Shown here: positions 8,570-14,637 of the stretch, in pieces
Layout: each line of letters begins with the position of its first letter
Position numbering within the stretch: the first letter of the stretch is position 1
Origin: DYMC01 sp035406705
Lineage (GTDB): Bacteria; Verrucomicrobiota; Lentisphaeria; Victivallales; GWF2-50-93
Reading direction: 5' to 3'
NCBI GenBank assembly: GCA_964426675.1
Contig: CAYRRM010000041.1
Location: 1 to 18,879, forward strand
DNA: 18,879 bases
Notes under the pieces: model-generated
What the model saw: only the letters and a program-made list of their open reading frames with translations
Told to the model about the DNA's origin: nothing
The model's database searches: none
Position numbers and translations under genes: made by a program

Positions 8570-8947
8570 CAATTCGTTTGAACAGTAGAATTGGTGTGTA
8601 TCATATTTGTTCTCAACACCCCTGATACAACTGAGGGGATATATCAGTTTGTCTTTGGAAAACATCATATAAGCTGACATGGCTATAAGTTCTCAAGCCA
8701 AATGAGCGTTATCCCGTCATTCGTTGCGGGCTGCCCAATGCGGTGAGGCGTTCAAGGCAGAAGTATCATTATTTATCCCTTTGTCGGTCATCGCAATTAG
8801 CCATTCCACTGGCTATTTCAAGCCGGAGGTGTTCGCTCGCGTCCAGGACGGTCATGGCGCTCCGCTTTCGTTGCTTGCCATTTCTGGCTGCAAAGGTGGT
8901 TTTCCTGATATACCGTATGTTCAGTTTTCAAGGAGCATAAGGAGAGT
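8570..8947. other. Intergenic stretch with a GC-richer, palindrome-dense core
   Basis: This 378-base stretch carries no gene I can support. From about 8700 to 8900 it is visibly richer in G and C than its surroundings and dense in short perfect inverted repeats: CCCG/CGGG (8713-8716, 8727-8730), TAGCCA/TGGCTA (8798-8803, 8810-8815), CGTCC/GGACG (8840-8850), ATGGC/GCCAT (8854-8858, 8877-8881). CCCCT/AGGGG (8619-8638) lies nearer the helicase. An 86-codon frame on the plus strand (8724-8984) is open but lacks a ribosome site and runs into the sigma gene's terminator. A structured RNA, an origin of transfer or a regulator landing zone are possible. Confidence 0.4.
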
Positions 8948-8989
8948 AAAAAATAACCCCCTCACTTCTAAGCCGGAAAAGTGAGGGGG
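8948..8989 (-). terminator. Rho-independent terminator after the sigma-like gene
   Basis: CCCCCTCACTT (8957-8967) and AAGTGAGGGGG (8979-8989) form a perfect 11-bp stem with an 11-base loop. On the minus strand it is followed by TTATTTTTT, so it ends the transcript of the sigma-like gene just downstream of its stop. Confidence 0.88.
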
Positions 8990-8999
8990 GTGTACGGAA

Positions 9000-9431
9000 T
9001 TATTTTTTATTTTCCATATATTTTTTTAGCTTCTTTAGGATTCTGTTCTTTCGATCACTTATGGTCATTACTGGTATGCCACTTTCCTCTGATAGCTGTC
9101 GCTGACTTTTTTCTTCATAAAATAACTGGATGATTAAATTCAGTTCATCATCAGACAAAAGGGATAGACACTCCCTTAATTTCTCAATCATGATTTTAGT
9201 GACAATAGAATCACAAATATCCTCTGTAAGCCTATCCACGAGCATTTCTTCTCCCAGAATATCCTCATAGGCATTATCAAACTGTGAATACAAGAACCTG
9301 CCATGTGCCAAATCCCGTTCTTCCAAATAGCGCTCTCTTCTGAGCATTTTGAAATACTCTCTGTAAATTTCTTCTGTTACCTGTTCAACGTGATTTCCAA
9401 TGCGTATAAAAAACTTCTTTTCCTTATCCAT
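9000..9431 (-). CDS. Sigma-70-family-like transcription factor of the mobile element
   Basis: A 143-residue protein resembling the small sigma-like regulators encoded by Tn916-type and related clostridial elements. The C-terminal part is a sigma region 4-type helix-turn-helix: LLSDDELNLIIQLFYEEKSQ leads into RQLSEESGIPVMTISDRKNR at about residues 111-130. The N-terminal half is charged and helical and shows no clear region 2, so it may act as a partial sigma or activator. The ATG at 9431 is chosen because GGAGG is eight bases upstream; the frame can be read back to a TTG at 9446 but that would overlap the ribosome site. It ends at a strong terminator. Expression appears controlled by a long leader (9440-9920). 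Its targets are probably element genes. Confidence 0.82.
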   Translation of the reverse strand: MDKEKKFFIRIGNHVEQVTEEIYREYFKMLRRERYLEERDLAHGRFLYSQFDNAYEDILGEEMLVDRLTEDICDSIVTKIMIEKLRECLSLLSDDELNLIIQLFYEEKSQRQLSEESGIPVMTISDRKNRILKKLKKYMENKK

Positions 9432-9443
9432 TTTCTTAACCTC

Positions 9444-9479
9444 CAAATTTCGTTTTGATGAATGTTCAAGCGAAATTTG
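9444..9479 (-). promoter_or_regulatory. Hairpin touching the sigma gene's ribosome site
   Basis: CAAATTTCG (9444-9452) and CGAAATTTG (9471-9479) are perfect inverted copies with an 18-base loop. The 3' arm on the mRNA runs directly into GGAGG (9444-9440), so folding would place the stem against the ribosome site of the sigma-like gene. This suits translational control. Confidence 0.6.
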
Positions 9480-9483
9480 AAAG

Positions 9484-9669
9484 TCATGGATAACGGGCGA
9501 TGCTTGTTTCCCACCGATTTGTGCTATAGATACAGGTCTTCATAAAGGCACCTCCAAAATTCCTGAAGTATGCCTTTAATACAAAAACGTCTAAAAACAC
9601 GTCGTTTTGTTTTAAGGAATGTTCATGCTTAATATGAAAACGAGAGCTGTAAGTTCCCCGCCTTTTCAT
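9484..9669 (-). CDS. Leader ORF of 61 codons, or an internal 19-codon leader peptide
   Basis: Two overlapping in-frame options share one stop (9484-9486). The long form starts at ATG 9669 with GGAG about eight bases upstream (61 residues, basic N-terminus). The short form starts at ATG 9543 with GGAGG seven bases upstream and reads MKTCIYSTNRWETSIARYP. The short form's ribosome site lies in the loop of a stem made by TGCCTTTA (9571-9578) and TAAAGGCA (9543-9550). The ORF ends 52 bases before the sigma-like gene and directly before its hairpin, the layout of leader peptides in translational attenuation. I recognise no protein family. It may be a regulatory peptide whose translation matters more than its product. 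Confidence 0.45.
   Translation of the reverse strand: MKRRGTYSSRFHIKHEHSLKQNDVFLDVFVLKAYFRNFGGAFMKTCIYSTNRWETSIARYP
9584..9642 (-). promoter_or_regulatory. Mutually exclusive stems in the sigma gene leader
   Basis: In minus-strand RNA order, CGTTTT (9642-9637), AAAACG (9608-9603) and CGTTTT (9589-9584) occur in succession. The middle segment can pair with either outer one but not both, as in attenuators. A motif TGAACATTC followed by AAAAC occurs here and again inside the hairpin at 9444-9479, suggesting a duplicated regulatory element. Confidence 0.45.
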
Positions 9670-9693
9670 ACAACTTTCTCCTGTTTCCGGGCA

Positions 9694-9731
9694 TAAAAAA
9701 AGGCCGGAAGTGAACTAATCACCTCCGGCCT
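9694..9731 (-). terminator. Rho-independent terminator in the sigma gene leader
   Basis: On the minus strand AGGCCGGAGGTGA pairs with TCACTTCCGGCCT (one G-T pair) around a short loop, followed by seven T residues at 9700-9694. It lies between the phage-like regulator and the leader ORF, so it either ends the upstream transcript or acts as a conditional stop for the sigma gene. Confidence 0.85.
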
Positions 9732-9767
9732 TAATCGCCGCCATATTTACTGATAAAACAGGGCATT

Positions 9768-9803
9768 AAAAAAGCCCCAAAATCCTATTTGGATATTGAG
9801 GCT
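9768..9803 (-). terminator. Second rho-independent terminator, upstream of the first
   Basis: On the minus strand AGCCTCAATATCC pairs with GGATTTTGGGGCT over 12 of 13 positions (one T-T mismatch, one T-G wobble), loop AAATA, followed by a run of T. It precedes the terminator at 9694-9731 by about 40 bases, giving two terminators in series. Confidence 0.85.
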
Positions 9804-9871
9804 GTAAGCTTCTATATTCAAGTTAATTTATGCCATAATTCACCAGCATAGACAGTGTAACATGTTGGAAG

Positions 9872-9921
9872 TCGGAAAGCAGTAGGGAATTAATCGGGAC
9901 TTTGTCGGGATTAAGTCGGGG
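9872..9921. repeat. Five 11-bp-spaced direct repeats (TCGGGA type)
   Basis: TCGGAA (9872), TAGGGA (9883), TCGGGA (9894), TCGGGA (9905) and TCGGGG (9916) start exactly 11 bases apart. On the minus strand they read as CCCGAC-like units. An 11-bp period places each unit on about the same face of the helix, as in arrays bound cooperatively by a regulator or recombinase accessory protein. The array covers the last codons and stop of the phage-like regulator gene and lies before the two serial terminators. Confidence 0.75.
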
Positions 9922-10489
9922 TTGTCCAAACAGCAAAAAAGCTCGGTATCTCACTTTCTCCTTCGATTGCAGCAAAAATTCCTCTCATTGATGGAATTGT
10001 ATAGCCCCAAAGGCAAATAGCGAATAAATCAATCGCTTCCCGTTTTTTATCGTAATATGTACTACGCTCCATATTTAATAATTCAAGCATTTCCTGCTCT
10101 GAGTATTTGGAAACCGTTAGATATTGCTTACTTAATATTTCATGATACAGCTTCCCGTTATCAGGATATTCATAAATTTTATTCATTGTGGAATCAATCA
10201 ATGAAATGAGCCATTGTGTTTCAAATAAAGACCTTACATTGTCTGAAAACTTATCTTGTTCTGTTTCAGGCGCAAAATTAGCTAGGTACTCCAACGCATT
10301 CTCCAAGTTTTTGCTGTAATAACACTCGGCACTCTCACATATTTGAAAAACTCTATTTGATGTTGACCACACGACCGGACGATATATTTTAAGAAGCAGT
10401 TTTGTTTTATGTAGAACCGTAGTGCGCTCTATATTCAATCCTTTATACATTAGTGCGCATTGTTTCATTACTTTGCTCTCTTTACGCAT
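9911..10489 (-). CDS. Phage-like transcriptional regulator (possibly ArpU/RinA-like)
   Basis: A 192-residue, mostly helical protein. The part near residues 128-165 (YSEQEMLELLNMERSTYYDK followed by a helix) resembles the C-terminal helix-turn-helix of ArpU/RinA-type phage activators, which are distantly sigma region 4-like. The family assignment is tentative. The ATG at 10489 has AAGGAAGG about nine bases upstream. It is transcribed divergently from the XRE repressor from a strong promoter containing a palindrome, so it is probably repressed when the element is quiescent. Its stop lies inside the 11-bp repeat array. Such a protein could activate the sigma-like or recombinase genes. Confidence 0.6.
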   Translation of the reverse strand: MRKESKVMKQCALMYKGLNIERTTVLHKTKLLLKIYRPVVWSTSNRVFQICESAECYYSKNLENALEYLANFAPETEQDKFSDNVRSLFETQWLISLIDSTMNKIYEYPDNGKLYHEILSKQYLTVSKYSEQEMLELLNMERSTYYDKKREAIDLFAICLWGYTIPSMRGIFAAIEGESEIPSFFAVWTTPT

Positions 10490-10516
10490 AGCATCTGTCC
10501 TTCCTTAATTTTCATA

Positions 10517-10545
10517 TTGACATCTGTTTCAATCAAGTGTAACAT
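10517..10545 (+). promoter_or_regulatory. Possible promoter of the XRE repressor gene
   Basis: TTGACA (10517-10522) and TAACAT (10540-10545) are separated by 17 bases on the plus strand. It is 134 bases before the repressor ATG, which leaves a long leader through the operator region; a nearer promoter is possible but I see no better pair. Confidence 0.35.
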
Positions 10546-10579
10546 ATATAACGAACGAAGTTGCATGTTGTATATCCAA

Positions 10580-10609
10580 ATTATACACGAACATATTTTC
10601 GTTTGTCAA
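10580..10609 (-). promoter_or_regulatory. Strong promoter with an operator between -35 and -10
   Basis: On the minus strand a perfect TTGACA (10609-10604) and perfect TATAAT (10585-10580) are 18 bases apart and point to the phage-like regulator gene. The spacer holds the palindrome ACGAACATATTTTCGT (10588-10603), symmetric at 14 of 16 positions. Related ACGA/TTGCAT motifs occur at 10551-10566 and about 10623-10640. The adjacent XRE protein is the natural candidate ligand. Confidence 0.8.
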
Positions 10610-10678
10610 TAGAATTATTGTGTACGATGTTGCATATCGAGCATATAAAAACGCATTGCTTAGGAAGGAGCCAATATC

Positions 10679-11095
10679 ATGTTGTTTGGTGATAAAATTA
10701 AAGAACTGAGAACTTCGGCAGGAATGAGTCAACAAGAATTAGCAAATAAAGCAGGGCTTTCCTTACGATCTATTCAAAATTATGAGAGCAACCAAAGATA
10801 CCCAAAAGATGTAGCAATTTTAAACAAGCTCTGCAAGGCATTGAATACAACAATAGAAGAACTGATGAAGGAAGAAGATAATTTCATTCAGGAAGCATCT
10901 GAAAAATACGGCACCCGTGGCAAAAAAGATGCTCAAAAATTAGTTGATGAGTTAGGCGGCCTTTTTGCCGGTGGGGAATTAAATGAAGAGGATAAAGACA
11001 AAGTTTTTAGAGCTATCACTGAGATGTACTGGAAGGCCAAGGACAATAATAAGAAATATACCCCTAAGAAATACAGGAAAGAGTCTGATGAGTAG
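10679..11095 (+). CDS. XRE-family (cI/ImmR-like) repressor
   Basis: A 138-residue DNA-binding regulator. Residues 4-63 are a classic HTH_3 domain (KIKELRTSAGMSQQELANKA, with recognition helix LSLRSIQNYES). The rest is a charged helical tail that may mediate multimerisation or contact the downstream protease. AGGAAGGAG is eight bases before the ATG. It faces a divergent promoter containing palindromes, and it is followed by an ImmA/IrrE-type metallopeptidase. This pairing matches the ImmR/ImmA switch of ICEBs1 and temperate phages, in which the protease removes the repressor after DNA damage or other signals to allow excision. That it controls this element's recombinases is inferred. Confidence 0.88.
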   Translation: MLFGDKIKELRTSAGMSQQELANKAGLSLRSIQNYESNQRYPKDVAILNKLCKALNTTIEELMKEEDNFIQEASEKYGTRGKKDAQKLVDELGGLFAGGELNEEDKDKVFRAITEMYWKAKDNNKKYTPKKYRKESDE

Positions 11096-11125
11096 ACTGC
11101 TGTCCGTTTTATAGTACACATTATT

Positions 11126-11134
11126 TGGTATAAT
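11126..11134 (+). promoter_or_regulatory. Extended -10 element before the metallopeptidase gene
   Basis: TGGTATAAT is an extended -10 box on the plus strand, 27 bases before the protease ATG. The -35 region is poor. It could give the protease its own transcript besides read-through from the repressor gene. Confidence 0.45.
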
Positions 11135-11160
11135 GGGAATACTAAGGGGGTGAATCACGT

Positions 11161-11673
11161 ATGCCGAACAAAGACTATATTCAATCGGTTGCTTCCGGGT
11201 TAATCAAGCGGTATGATACGAGAGATCCTTTTGAACTATGTAAAGCTACTGGAGTTGAAGTTTTTTATGCTGATTTAGGTCATCTCAAAGGAATGTACAA
11301 ATATCTTAAACGGAACCGTTTTGCAGTCATCAATGAAAAACTTGATGATTACATAAAAAAGTTGGTTTGTGCTCATGAGTTAGGGCACGACTTATTACAT
11401 AGGGATTTGGCTAGGAGGGTGTGTTTGCAGGAATTCATGCTGTATGATATGAAAAGCCGTCCTGAATATGAAGCTAATCTATTCGCATCAGAGATTCTTC
11501 TACCGGATGATGCTATTTTTTCTTATGCACATGAAGGTTACGATATTGAACAAATAGCACGGATACTTTATACCGACATAAATTTAATCGCCCTAAAAAT
11601 GGCTTCTATGAATTCAAGAGGATACCAATTTAGAACTGTTTATGACCCAAAATCTGATTTTCTAAAAAAATAA
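11161..11673 (+). CDS. ImmA/IrrE-family zinc metallopeptidase
   Basis: A 170-residue protease with the zinc-binding signature HELGH (His72, Glu73, His76) preceded by a hydrophobic helix, and the family's second motif EYEANLFASEILLP at about 102-115, whose glutamate should be the third zinc ligand. Length fits the ImmA/IrrE family (DUF955). AAGGGGGTG is eight bases before the ATG. It lies 65 bases after the XRE repressor gene. In ICEBs1 and related systems ImmA cleaves the ImmR repressor to induce excision, and the same role is likely here. Transcription ends at a hairpin just after the stop. Confidence 0.9.
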   Translation: MPNKDYIQSVASGLIKRYDTRDPFELCKATGVEVFYADLGHLKGMYKYLKRNRFAVINEKLDDYIKKLVCAHELGHDLLHRDLARRVCLQEFMLYDMKSRPEYEANLFASEILLPDDAIFSYAHEGYDIEQIARILYTDINLIALKMASMNSRGYQFRTVYDPKSDFLKK

Positions 11674-11712
11674 ACAGAGTATTTTCTTCATTGAAAAGCT
11701 CTGTTTTCTATT
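11672..11712 (+). terminator. Terminator after the metallopeptidase gene
   Basis: AAACAGAG (11672-11679) pairs with CTCTGTTT (11699-11706), extended inside by TTTTC/GAAAA, and is followed by TTCTATTT on the plus strand. Confidence 0.75.
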
Positions 11713-11770
11713 TGACACCACCAACTACAAGAGCGATGTGGTTGCGGTAGGTATTGCTTATCTCTCATAA
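11711..11770 (+). pseudogene. Possible 3' remnant of a lost gene
   Basis: After the terminator the plus strand reads an open stretch, TNYKSDVVAVGIAYLS, ending at TAA 11768-11770, with no start or ribosome site. Its codon pattern and amino-acid mix look coding. It may be the tail of an element gene whose front was lost at the edge of the cargo block. Short, so weak evidence. Confidence 0.25.
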
Positions 11771-11795
11771 GTATCATAACAAAACTGATGGCCTC

Positions 11796-11818
11796 ATTAA
11801 AATGTCGACAGTTTTAAT
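11796..11818. repeat. Near-palindrome at the left edge of the cargo block
   Basis: ATTAAAA (11796-11802) and TTTTAAT (11812-11818) flank the self-complementary core TGTCGACA (11803-11810). It has no T-run that would make it a clear terminator. It lies between two gene remnants and could mark a recombination site or a protein-binding site. Confidence 0.35.
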
Positions 11819-11820
11819 AT

Positions 11821-11964
11821 TTACCCTATTTTATTTAATATGTATGAGCCATCACATAAGGATTGTTCTTCACGTTCCCTCTCATCTTTAATAAAGGAAG
11901 CCCTATTTTCTAAAATCTTTAATATTTGTACAGGCCACGTATTAACCTGATCTAATTCAATCAT
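11821..11964 (-). CDS. 47-codon ORF, unknown, possibly a truncated gene
   Basis: The frame opens with MIELDQVNTWPVQILKILEN and is rich in charged residues (KDEREREEQ), giving a soluble helical protein. A GAAAGGA sequence lies 11 bases before the ATG at 11964. The amino-acid pattern looks like genuine protein rather than noise, but the product ends abruptly next to the near-palindrome at 11796-11818, so it may be the front of a longer gene cut at the cargo boundary. I recognise no family. Confidence 0.35.
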   Translation of the reverse strand: MIELDQVNTWPVQILKILENRASFIKDEREREEQSLCDGSYILNKIG

Positions 11965-12433
11965 CAATTAAATATTCCTTTCATTTGTCATTTCCATAGG
12001 AAAAATCTCAAAAATCCATTAAATATCTTGATAATAGAAAATAAAATCGAAAACCTCCACAGCTTTTTTATATTTCAATCCGGATATATAACAAAGTCTA
12101 TCTGTTGTTGATACAATTCCCTTTATCAAGTAATCCTCCAAATGGTCATGGAAGCAATTCAGCTACAAAATACCTACCACCATTTTCTACTTTAACTTTT
12201 TCAATCCAAAACGAGTTTTATTCTTTATCATTAATTCTTTCCATTCAATATTTTCTACTTAATACATATGAACAAAAGTAAAGAAAAGGCTCTAAAAATA
12301 CCATAGATCCTTCCGTAACAACATTTCAAATCTGCTGTTACTCCCTTTTTTTAATCTCTATTGTCAGAATGTTAAGCAAAGACGAGTAAAAGCTTATTAG
12401 AAACAGAGATTAACAATGAAATCTCATTCATGC
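11965..12433 (-). pseudogene. Decayed gene with several frameshifts
   Basis: No intact ORF spans this stretch, but the minus strand shows protein-like segments in changing frames. Around 12260-12200 it reads IEWKELMIKNKTRF, then one frame over WIEKVKVENGGRYFVAELLP (to about 12150), then another frame over HDHLEDYLIKGIVSTTDRL and on through CYISGLKYKKAVEVFDF to a TAA at 12019-12021. The joins are single-base shifts in continuous meaning, the mark of a degraded gene of at least about 80 codons. A further piece may lie at 12260-12330. The family is not recognised. The remaining bases near 12400-12425 hold a weak 6-bp stem (GAGATT/AATCTC) that may end the operon above. Confidence 0.6.
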
Positions 12434-12844
12434 TTAGTTTCCATTTACTATAGCAAATATCTTTGCATAAGCATTTTCTAAATTTTCCAGTGACTCATAT
12501 ATTTCTTTGAGGATATCACTACTTAACTTAAAATCCTCTTGCAATTTTGCAATCAAATTATTCTCTTGTGAATGGAGTATACCATCAGATTTTAAGAGTG
12601 CAATCAATTCGATTATAATTCTTCTGATGCTTTCCGGTGTGCTTATTTCAAGAATCTTTTTAACAATTTCATCGTATTCTAATCCTTTAATAGTATAAGC
12701 ATTTTCATCAAGAGCCATCTCCTGACGATATTCTTGTATGTAATTCTTCTCCTGCTCAGAATAATCATTATCTATATTGGCAGCAAAGTTACATAATTCT
12801 AAAAATAACTCCTGTTCTGGTTTTGATAAATACTTTAATAGCAT
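12434..12844 (-). CDS. TerB-like helical protein
   Basis: A 136-residue all-helical protein, last in the WYL-led operon. It shows two acidic turns typical of TerB-like (tellurite resistance B) folds: IDNDYSEQE near residues 24-32 and SDGILHSQE near 86-94, the second matching the DG-x-x-x-S-x-E pattern that binds metal in TerB. No membrane segment or signal peptide. GGAGGG is about seven bases before the ATG, 27 bases after the upstream gene. TerB-like domains often occur in membrane-associated stress and phage-defence systems, acting as metal-dependent adaptors; here that role is inferred. The assignment rests on pattern, not on a search. Confidence 0.6.
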   Translation of the reverse strand: MLLKYLSKPEQELFLELCNFAANIDNDYSEQEKNYIQEYRQEMALDENAYTIKGLEYDEIVKKILEISTPESIRRIIIELIALLKSDGILHSQENNLIAKLQEDFKLSSDILKEIYESLENLENAYAKIFAIVNGN

Positions 12845-12871
12845 GAAAATCCCTCCAATAAATTTTTTAAA

Positions 12872-13573
12872 TTACCATTCTAATTTTTCATCCTCTTGGT
12901 ATAAGGAAATTGCATAATCTATGAATTCCATTAGTTTCTCTTTATTTATTGCATCAATACTTATTCTGTATTTTGCTCCATATTTCATGTTCAGCTCAAG
13001 TGCCGTTATATCCATTCCCAGAAATCGGTCTTCATTCATATATGTATAATCAAGATCTTCATAACGTGCAATAAATTTAGAAGTGCTATTTGCAGAATCC
13101 TTAACACAGACAGAGTCCACTGTAAGTACTAATCCGGACTTACCATTACTTGAAATACTGGTGTCAGTTATATCTATCAAATCATCTTTTCTATACTTTC
13201 CTTGACAAATTATTTCTCTAGCATTGCTTACACGTGGAGCATAATCATCTCCAGGTGCATAACCAAATATTTCTTCGAATTTCCCCTTTAAAGCTGATTT
13301 AATATCGCTCATTTTTATATCCTCCATTTTTTTTAAGTTCTCGCAAGCTTTATAGTTTTCTTCATAAAATTCCTGTAACGTAAAATCATTTCTATAAAAT
13401 TTCTCATAATAGTCATCAATTCTACAAATGATAGGTCGTTCATCATAAATACTGCATAATTTTGTACTACAATCAAAATATATGCAAACTCCATCGCCTC
13501 TATCTAAATGCTTATAAAGATCGCTTCTGCTCACAGCCTTACAACACAAACCACATCTTTCACAAATAAACAC
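12872..13573 (-). CDS. YkgJ-family cysteine-cluster protein with an extra C-terminal domain
   Basis: A 233-residue protein. The N-terminus is a YkgJ-type metal cluster domain: CERCGLCC at residues 4-11, then Cys30, Cys35, Cys40 and Cys50, with the family's IYDERPIICR stretch at 42-51. Such domains bind zinc or an iron-sulphur cluster; their reaction is mostly unknown. Residues about 90-233 are an additional region I do not recognise. The start is GTG 13573, four bases after the stop of the membrane-protein gene, with the ribosome site AGGTG inside that gene's last codons, so translation is coupled. Its place between a glycine-rich membrane protein and a TerB-like protein suggests a redox or metal-sensing subunit of one system. 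Confidence 0.72.
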   Translation of the reverse strand: MFICERCGLCCKAVSRSDLYKHLDRGDGVCIYFDCSTKLCSIYDERPIICRIDDYYEKFYRNDFTLQEFYEENYKACENLKKMEDIKMSDIKSALKGKFEEIFGYAPGDDYAPRVSNAREIICQGKYRKDDLIDITDTSISSNGKSGLVLTVDSVCVKDSANSTSKFIARYEDLDYTYMNEDRFLGMDITALELNMKYGAKYRISIDAINKEKLMEFIDYAISLYQEDEKLEW

Positions 13574-13576
13574 CCT

Positions 13577-14602
13577 CTACACCTGGCCTATCATCTGCAA
13601 GTATTTGTTTCCGTTTTCTAACACTTGTGCAGTTGCCTCCTCAAGTTCACCATTCTGTTTAAGTAACGATGTGTCCAGAACGGCTTTAATTGTTTGAGCA
13701 AGCTGTACACACTTATAAATGTCTTGCTGTTCAGCTAAATTATACTTCTCCCAATCCGTTCCTTTATGATTGATTGTATCTGCCATTTTTGAGATGTATT
13801 CTACAAAGTAAGAATCAAGCTTTTGCAACAATTCTGTAAGCTGTCCTGCCCGTGTAAATATTGCCTTTAAAGCCACACCTATATTCTTAGCTTGAGCTTT
13901 AAAAGCTTTTGCTTTGTCATAATTACCATAAGAATCATTCAAAGCTTTACGAGCTTGGCTGGCAAAAATAGCTCCTCCAATTGCAAGTGCTGGTCCCGCA
14001 ACAATACCACCAAGAACAATCATGCCCCCCATCATTCCAAATCCACCAGCTGCAAGCGCACCCCCACCAAGCCATGCAAGAGTGGCATTGACTGCTGCTG
14101 CACCAGACAGAGTTCCCAAGGCAGTACCAGTTGTAGCTGTAACTATTAATCCACCTAATCCACTCATCACGACACTGTATGTACCATATGCCAGTAATGC
14201 CCCAGACCCAATAGCTGCAAGGCCATTGATAGCTATTTGTTTTGCTTCATATGCCGCCTCTTTAAGTTGTTTAAATCCTTCACTTGATGGATTAAAATTC
14301 TTCAGTTCTTCAATCCCTTGACTATTTTTCAAGTTAATATTCTTTATTTTCTCAAAATTCATAACAAAATCATTAACAGAAGTTGAAAGTATACGTATCT
14401 TCTCTTGACCTAAAGCCTCGATTGCTCCTTTTGTCTTATCCTTTGCCATCGTTATAAACTCTTCAGCTTCTTTAGCCATTGCTTTTGCCGCTTCATTAAC
14501 TTCATTAGCTTCATTCATATCATTCTTTGCATCTATTCCTTTCTTTACCCCTGTAATAGCTGCAGCAACAGCAATTCCTCCAACAATAAATGGTATAGGC
14601 AT
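13577..14602 (-). CDS. Glycine-rich multi-pass membrane protein, unknown
   Basis: A 341-residue protein with a short N-terminal hydrophobic helix (residues 4-18, PFIVGGIAVAAAITGV), a long acidic coiled-coil-like region (about 22-120), and a glycine/alanine-rich hydrophobic block at about 125-215 containing glycine-zipper patterns (GGLIV, GGGALAAGGFGMMGGMIVLG). A second helical region follows (220-341). The layout fits a protein that inserts helical hairpins into membranes. I chose ATG 14602, ten bases from AAAGGAG; ATG 14608 is possible. It lies 35 bases after the 519-residue gene and four before the YkgJ-type gene. Pore formation or membrane anchoring of the system is a reasonable guess; no family was recognised. 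Confidence 0.7.
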   Translation of the reverse strand: MPIPFIVGGIAVAAAITGVKKGIDAKNDMNEANEVNEAAKAMAKEAEEFITMAKDKTKGAIEALGQEKIRILSTSVNDFVMNFEKIKNINLKNSQGIEELKNFNPSSEGFKQLKEAAYEAKQIAINGLAAIGSGALLAYGTYSVVMSGLGGLIVTATTGTALGTLSGAAAVNATLAWLGGGALAAGGFGMMGGMIVLGGIVAGPALAIGGAIFASQARKALNDSYGNYDKAKAFKAQAKNIGVALKAIFTRAGQLTELLQKLDSYFVEYISKMADTINHKGTDWEKYNLAEQQDIYKCVQLAQTIKAVLDTSLLKQNGELEEATAQVLENGNKYLQMIGQV

Positions 14603-14637
14603 GTCCATCAATCTCCTTTTATATTAATTTAATTTTT

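Noticed and set aside
8443..8619. In-frame upstream extension of the helicase by 59 codons
   Set aside because: It has no ribosome site and runs through the long inverted repeat, while the ATG at 8442 has an excellent AAGGAGAGG.
8724..8984. 86-codon plus-strand ORF in the GC-richer region
   Set aside because: No ribosome site before the ATG, and its end reads through the hairpin that terminates the sigma-like gene. Kept as an alternative in the findings, not called as a gene.
9000..9700. Antibiotic-resistance leader (erm or tet type)
   Set aside because: The architecture is similar, but no resistance gene follows and the peptide does not match the leader peptides I know.
10529..10735. 68-codon minus-strand ORF over the operator region
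   Set aside because: It covers the divergent promoters and the start of the repressor gene and has no coding signal.
11926..11942. GTGGCCTGTAC match to the inner arm of the repeat at 8492-8504
   Set aside because: Eleven bases shared once, inside a possible ORF and without the rest of the repeat; probably chance.
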